The translations under genes and the position numbers were made by a program. DNA of 64,000 bases, from the NCBI RefSeq assembly GCF_026230105.1, contig NC_079484.1:7393805-7457804 (forward strand). Direction: 5' to 3'. Under the pieces are notes generated by a model that worked only from the letters and a program-made list of their open reading frames with translations, had not been told where the DNA came from and did no database searches. Origin of the DNA: Diorhabda sublineata. Lineage: Eukaryota > Arthropoda > Insecta > Coleoptera > Chrysomelidae. Position 1 is the first letter of the stretch. Every line of letters starts with the position of its first letter. Positions 59,801-64,000 of the stretch are shown one piece after another.

Positions 59801-60739
59801 TGCCATGGACTTATATACTAATTATTACCTAGTACCGTTACCTAAAATTTTGTTATTCGTTGTGGTTTTCTACTGTATATTGAATTTTGATTTAATTTGT
59901 ATCTTGATTCAGTTATTTTTATGTTTGTTTTTTAGTTTTTACAAGCTTTTGTTTACAAATGTTTTGACAATGAAGCATTTCTTTCATATTTTCAAGTGTC
60001 AGCAATCAGGTTAAGAGTCTATCAAAGCTGAAACTGATACTGTAGCGAAAAGACGTCGTGAAGGAATCATCCAAAATATAGTCATCATATGTGGGTTAAT
60101 TATATTAGTGGTAGTGGTGCTATTGAAGACGATCCACTCGACCTCCCTGATGTCAGGCCTAGTCTTGCTCCCAGCAATGATGAGACTTAAAAAAATACGA
60201 ATAAGAAGAAGGTACTCATCTCAATCTAAACAAGTGCAAACTGATAATACCATAAACGCATCTGATGTATCATGTTCTCCAATAAAAAGAACAGTTTCAC
60301 CTGTGAGTACTTCTATCAAAAACCTTGAAAAGAAGAAATATTTTGCTTGCCTACCCTGTATTTTAGATTAATGCGATTCAATATTAATGCACAAATAAAA
60401 TCAACTTGGCGATAACTCGATTCATATTTTAATAATTGCCATTGAAACACACCAACACCGACTGCTTAGCATCAAACTCCGACGTTCATTTGTTTTGCGG
60501 AAAATCATAGGTGGTAGACAAAAGGTTTATCGCCTACTGCCGCGCCAATTCATACATTGTTCATTTGAAAAATCGATGGGCAGAGATATAACATTCAAAT
60601 CAAACAAGCTGGTTTAGATTTGCAGTGAGAATTAGAGAGAGAAAGTTATAGAACGGAGGACATGTCCAAGAAATATTATTTGAAGAGGATATAGTTAGAC
60701 TATAGGAAGCAGAAATGAAGTTAGAAATTAACTATCTAT

Positions 60740-61640
60740 GAAAATCATGTTATTTTGTCTAACTCTGTGATTCCCAGAGTAGTGCAGGTAGACCACCGGG
60801 GGTCTACGGGAAACTCGACAGGGGTCTATGTAGGGGATGACAAAATATAGGGGTCCATGAAAATTTATTAGGTTTCGATAGTGACGAGCTAAAATGTTGG
60901 CTTCCCTTCTCCTATCTATATAGGCAGATAATATTTTAAGTAGCTCAGCGACAGTGTAAAAGCTTGCATATTCCATATTCAGTACAACGCGTCGAGACTT
61001 ACCGTCCCTTCCACAAAACTTGTTCGGATGTGGAAACTAATACGACTCAGTTTGGAAAGTGCAGATCCTGATTTAAAAGAAAAACTGATCAATTTTAGAG
61101 CAGATATCGCGTAAATTATAGATTTGTTCGAAAAATTTTGTGACCTCAACTTACAATTAGAAGGGGCAGCCTCAATTTAACAAAAACAAAATTTTGATCG
61201 TGGTGAATTTTCAGTTTTCAAACTTCTCGCAAGTAGAATGCCTTGATGAAGATATTCAAGCATACGTTCAACATTTGATTGCCCGACATGATTTTAAAAT
61301 CAGATGTTGAAGATATTCTGTCTGGATCATAAATTCAATCGATGAAACGGAAGTGGAGAATGTGATATTACGAAAGGAGCTACTCGAGCTTAGCATTAAT
61401 GAAGAACTGAAAGTGATATTCAAAAGAGGGTATCAAAATATTTGACTGCAGGTAGAAATACCCGGACAATATCCTGGACTGTGGGAAATTGTGTAAAAGC
61501 TTCTGATCGCGTTTACCTAGTCACATCTTGTCGAAAAAGTTTTAGTGCCGTTACAAACTTGAGAAACAGATTGAATATCACAGAACGGGGAGATTTGTAA
61601 TTATTCCTAACAAAACTCAAACCAAATATTGATAATTTGC
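60740..61640 (+). mobile_element. Degraded hAT transposon (ZBED5/SCAND3-like)
   Basis: Broken plus-strand frames read DLFEKFCDLNLQLEG, RMECLDEDIQAYVQHLIARH-like wording, ETEVENVILRKELLELSINE and, near 61480-61640, a LWEIV...LLIAFT...HLVEK...ERGDL block. The last is the hAT dimerisation domain of ZBED5-like proteins. Many stops and frame changes are present. The strand was judged from this order of blocks. Confidence 0.65.
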
Positions 61641-61660
61641 TATAAATAGTTTTGATTATA

Positions 61661-62143
61661 TAAGGGTCGTTTTTTTTTCAACCTCCGATCGCTTCGTGTA
61701 GTCGCTATTCGGGCAGAAGAAAGCGTTGTAGGCGACTGCAAAACTGTCATACTACACACTCCACCATTGTTGACATTGAGACGTCAGTCTGCGTTGTGCT
61801 ACAGCTACGTAAACATGTCCGCCAAGTGTGAATTGCGAAGTGTGATTCACTAAAGACCGCAGAATGGTTAAAGAAAACAGTAGATTCTCCATTACTGCTT
61901 TGTCCACGGAATTTCCAGAAGTTTCAAGGTCTGATTTGTGCTCAACTTAATTCATTGGCGACAACTTTTTTTAAAGAGGGTATTGAAAAGCTTGTCCACA
62001 TATATGACACTCAATCTCTTCGGTGATTATGTCGAAAAGTAACCAAAAGTGTACCAATCTTTTGGTAATAAAATTATTGTTTTACATGAACTTGTCTTTT
62101 ATTTATAGCCTATGGTAGGTTGAAAAAAAAAACGGCCCTCGTA
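61661..62143 (+). mobile_element. Internally deleted mariner, both inverted ends present
   Basis: The left end agggtcgttttttttt with caacctcc pairs with the right end, read in reverse, agggccgttttttttttt with caacctac. Both are flanked by TA. The transposase start at 61815 (MSAKCELRSVIH) runs into a stop; then sequence resumes with the C-terminal part (KTAEWLKK, FFKEGIEKLVHIYDTQSLR). The catalytic middle is missing. It is the same family as 4879-5235. Confidence 0.82.
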
Positions 62144-62457
62144 TTATAATTTATTGGTTCTTGTGCTGTATATTTAAAAAAAAAAGGTAAGTTGGATAGT
62201 CACTTTCTCGAGTGGCTAACTTTGCTTTTTTGATATCCACTCACAGCATAATCAATTGAAATTTGAAAACGTGTCTAGTTAATTTTATTATCAAATAATT
62301 AACCCTATAAAGCAATCAATTCTTTCACTAGTTCGAAAACTGTTAATTCGTCGTTGAAACTCAACCACAACTCAAATTTTCATAGATAGATGTAATGTTC
62401 AGATATGTAAATTGGTAGTAATGTAGGATCCAACAAAATTTTGAATTTGGTCTATGA

Positions 62458-62461
<4 letters not shown>

Positions 62462-62504
<43 letters not shown>
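62462..62504. repeat. (TA)n microsatellite
   Basis: A run of about 21 TA units. Confidence 0.95.
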
Positions 62505-62505
<1 letters not shown>

Positions 62506-62509
62506 TAAA

Positions 62510-64000
62510 AAGAGTCTTTAGTTTCTATTGCCACAATCCCACATCTAAAACCTTTATATATATAATCATCTTAATTTTAGATCTCTTCTGATTGAAATAT
62601 AATTTTTTAAAGTGAAAATATTGACGTTTCGAACTATTTCGATCTTTATCGAAATATTTGGATTCGGAAATGTCGTTATTAGGTACGAAAGTTTCAAATT
62701 TAGCTTCGATAACATATTAGAACAGGACCGGCTTCACGTTTTATATCAGTGGCCGAATTCGTAAAAATATTAAAGATAGAGAGAGCGAGTTATGGGATCC
62801 TGGTCAAGAAAGCCTGAACTGCTGATATAGAGAGAAAAAATATCGGTATACCACTCTCTACCTCTCCATACTTTATTCTGATTAGATCGCCATGAAGTCG
62901 GAATTTCGAGTAGTGTAATAGCAGACACATTTATTTTAATGTAATGTTAAATTGGTTCAGATGTACTAGACAAGATTTTGTTAAATTTGTTTATATATTA
63001 TTATACAGGCTGACTAGATAAAAAGGACAGGTTTTATTCGTGCATTAGTTTAAAACCTACGATATATTCATATAATATAAAAAAATATATGTATTTTCAT
63101 AATGACTGAATAGTTTGATTCGTTTTTTTTTTATTTTTAACGTTTAAAAACCCGATTTTCATTTGAAATACACCTAAAATCGAGATGATTTAGCAACAAA
63201 CGATATAAAAAAAGGTCTGCAAAGTAAAAAAATATATTAAGCGCCCCACCGTATGTATATTGAGGTAAACTTTTTTCTGGTTTGTATAATGCCGGTCATT
63301 GTATACATATGAATTTTCTAGATGTTTTTTAATTCAACAAATAACTTTTAGTGCAGACATTTTTGTCTCACTATTAATAATCCACAAGTTGTTAGTGATT
63401 TGTTATTCATAATTTTTGGTACCAATGCTCTGATCACATATTTTTCTGTATATCGCAATTAATCTAGCCAGTACTATTAATAATTTTTTTTGGAAAAATG
63501 TCGACATCAACAAAAATCCGCGCGCCAATGAATTCCCACCAACCGACAATGGGAAATGAATCCTACCCACATCAAAACTATTGTACAGACTTATTAGAAT
63601 TGACTCTAAAACATTGAAACAATCATCGCTTTGCATAGAGGATGTAAATATTATACAGGGTGACGAACCAAGACGATTATAACATGTAATTTTATGCAAA
63701 TTACATACTTCTGTTTAAAAGATTTTTAGAACAGCGTAATAGAAACATACTGAATCTCAATTTTTTACTTTAGTAGTTAACCTACCGAATTATCTAAATC
63801 TAAATCAGGTGTTTTATAGCATAATTAGTAATGAAAGATCTTGAAAAAACTATCTCAATTGATGTTAACAAAAATATTCCTTTCTTTTTACATTATGCAG
63901 ATTGCTGTACCAAAAAATGAAATTGAAAACATAAATTAAAAATAATAAAAACCTTCATTTTACAATCAAAATCAAACAAACTAATAAAAGTATTTTCTTG
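62510..64000. other. Right-hand AT-rich region, no gene seen
   Basis: No Myo9 exon (in particular no GESGSGKT P-loop) and no other coding block was recognised. A short ttatacagggtgacgaacc phrase at about 63650 resembles the termini of dispersed insect repeats. Confidence 0.4.

Noticed and set aside
60108..60371. An 87-codon plus-strand open frame with a basic stretch and SPIKRTVSPVSTS.
   Set aside because: No recognised domain, no splice context, and another frame over the same bases also reads plausibly; not enough for a gene call.
1..64000. CRISPR array, tRNA or rRNA genes, or a new defence-like gene cluster.
   Set aside because: The tandem arrays present have long, nearly identical units without distinct spacers, no cloverleaf was recognised by eye, and all gene content fits ordinary animal genes and transposons.

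Overview
This window is nuclear DNA from an animal, most likely an insect. It is AT-rich, its genes are broken into many small exons with GT-AG introns, and its intergenic and intronic DNA is packed with mariner, Tc1, hAT and non-LTR (LINE) fragments of the kinds common in insect genomes. The order (beetle or another) cannot be settled from the sequence. There is no bacterial or organellar gene content, and no rRNA, tRNA or CRISPR array was recognised.

Three protein-coding genes are supported, all on the minus strand, so they read from right to left. (1) At about 0.7-5.7 kb are four exons of the N-terminal part of iron regulatory protein 1 (cytosolic aconitase); its start codon was not found and the rest of the gene runs off the left edge. 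(2) At 9578-17070 is a complete four-exon enkurin gene of 261 codons, whose product is a ciliary/flagellar adaptor protein. (3) At 24423-52018 are twenty exons of a class IX unconventional myosin (Myo9). They join in phase into 1,841 residues without an internal stop: motor from switch I onward, the large class IX loop-2 insertion, four IQ motifs, two C1 zinc fingers, a RhoGAP domain and a C-terminal tail. The P-loop part of the motor and the N-terminus are not visible between 52 and 64 kb and probably lie beyond the right edge.

The remaining DNA is repeats. At 1.8-8.6 kb there are LINE and mariner fragments in and beside IRP1. At 9.5-16 kb the enkurin introns hold a TA microsatellite, LINE and mariner pieces, a tandem duplication that copied part of an enkurin exon, a 186-bp tandem array and a Tc1 element split by a hAT fragment. 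From 17.1 to 22.9 kb no gene is seen. Myo9 introns hold LINEs, a degraded ankyrin-like fragment, a small TIR element, a large foldback element, an 83-bp tandem array and a mariner split by a LINE insertion with a visible target-site duplication. From 52 to 64 kb there is a dense run of foldback, Tc1, mariner, LINE and hAT remnants.

The genes do not form a functional cluster in any obvious sense: iron sensing, ciliary structure, and actin/Rho signalling are separate jobs. No previously undescribed defence or mobile system was found. The observations most worth checking are a possible in-frame cassette exon in the myosin loop-2 insertion, the partial exon duplication in enkurin, and a dispersed palindromic repeat family with a conserved core.
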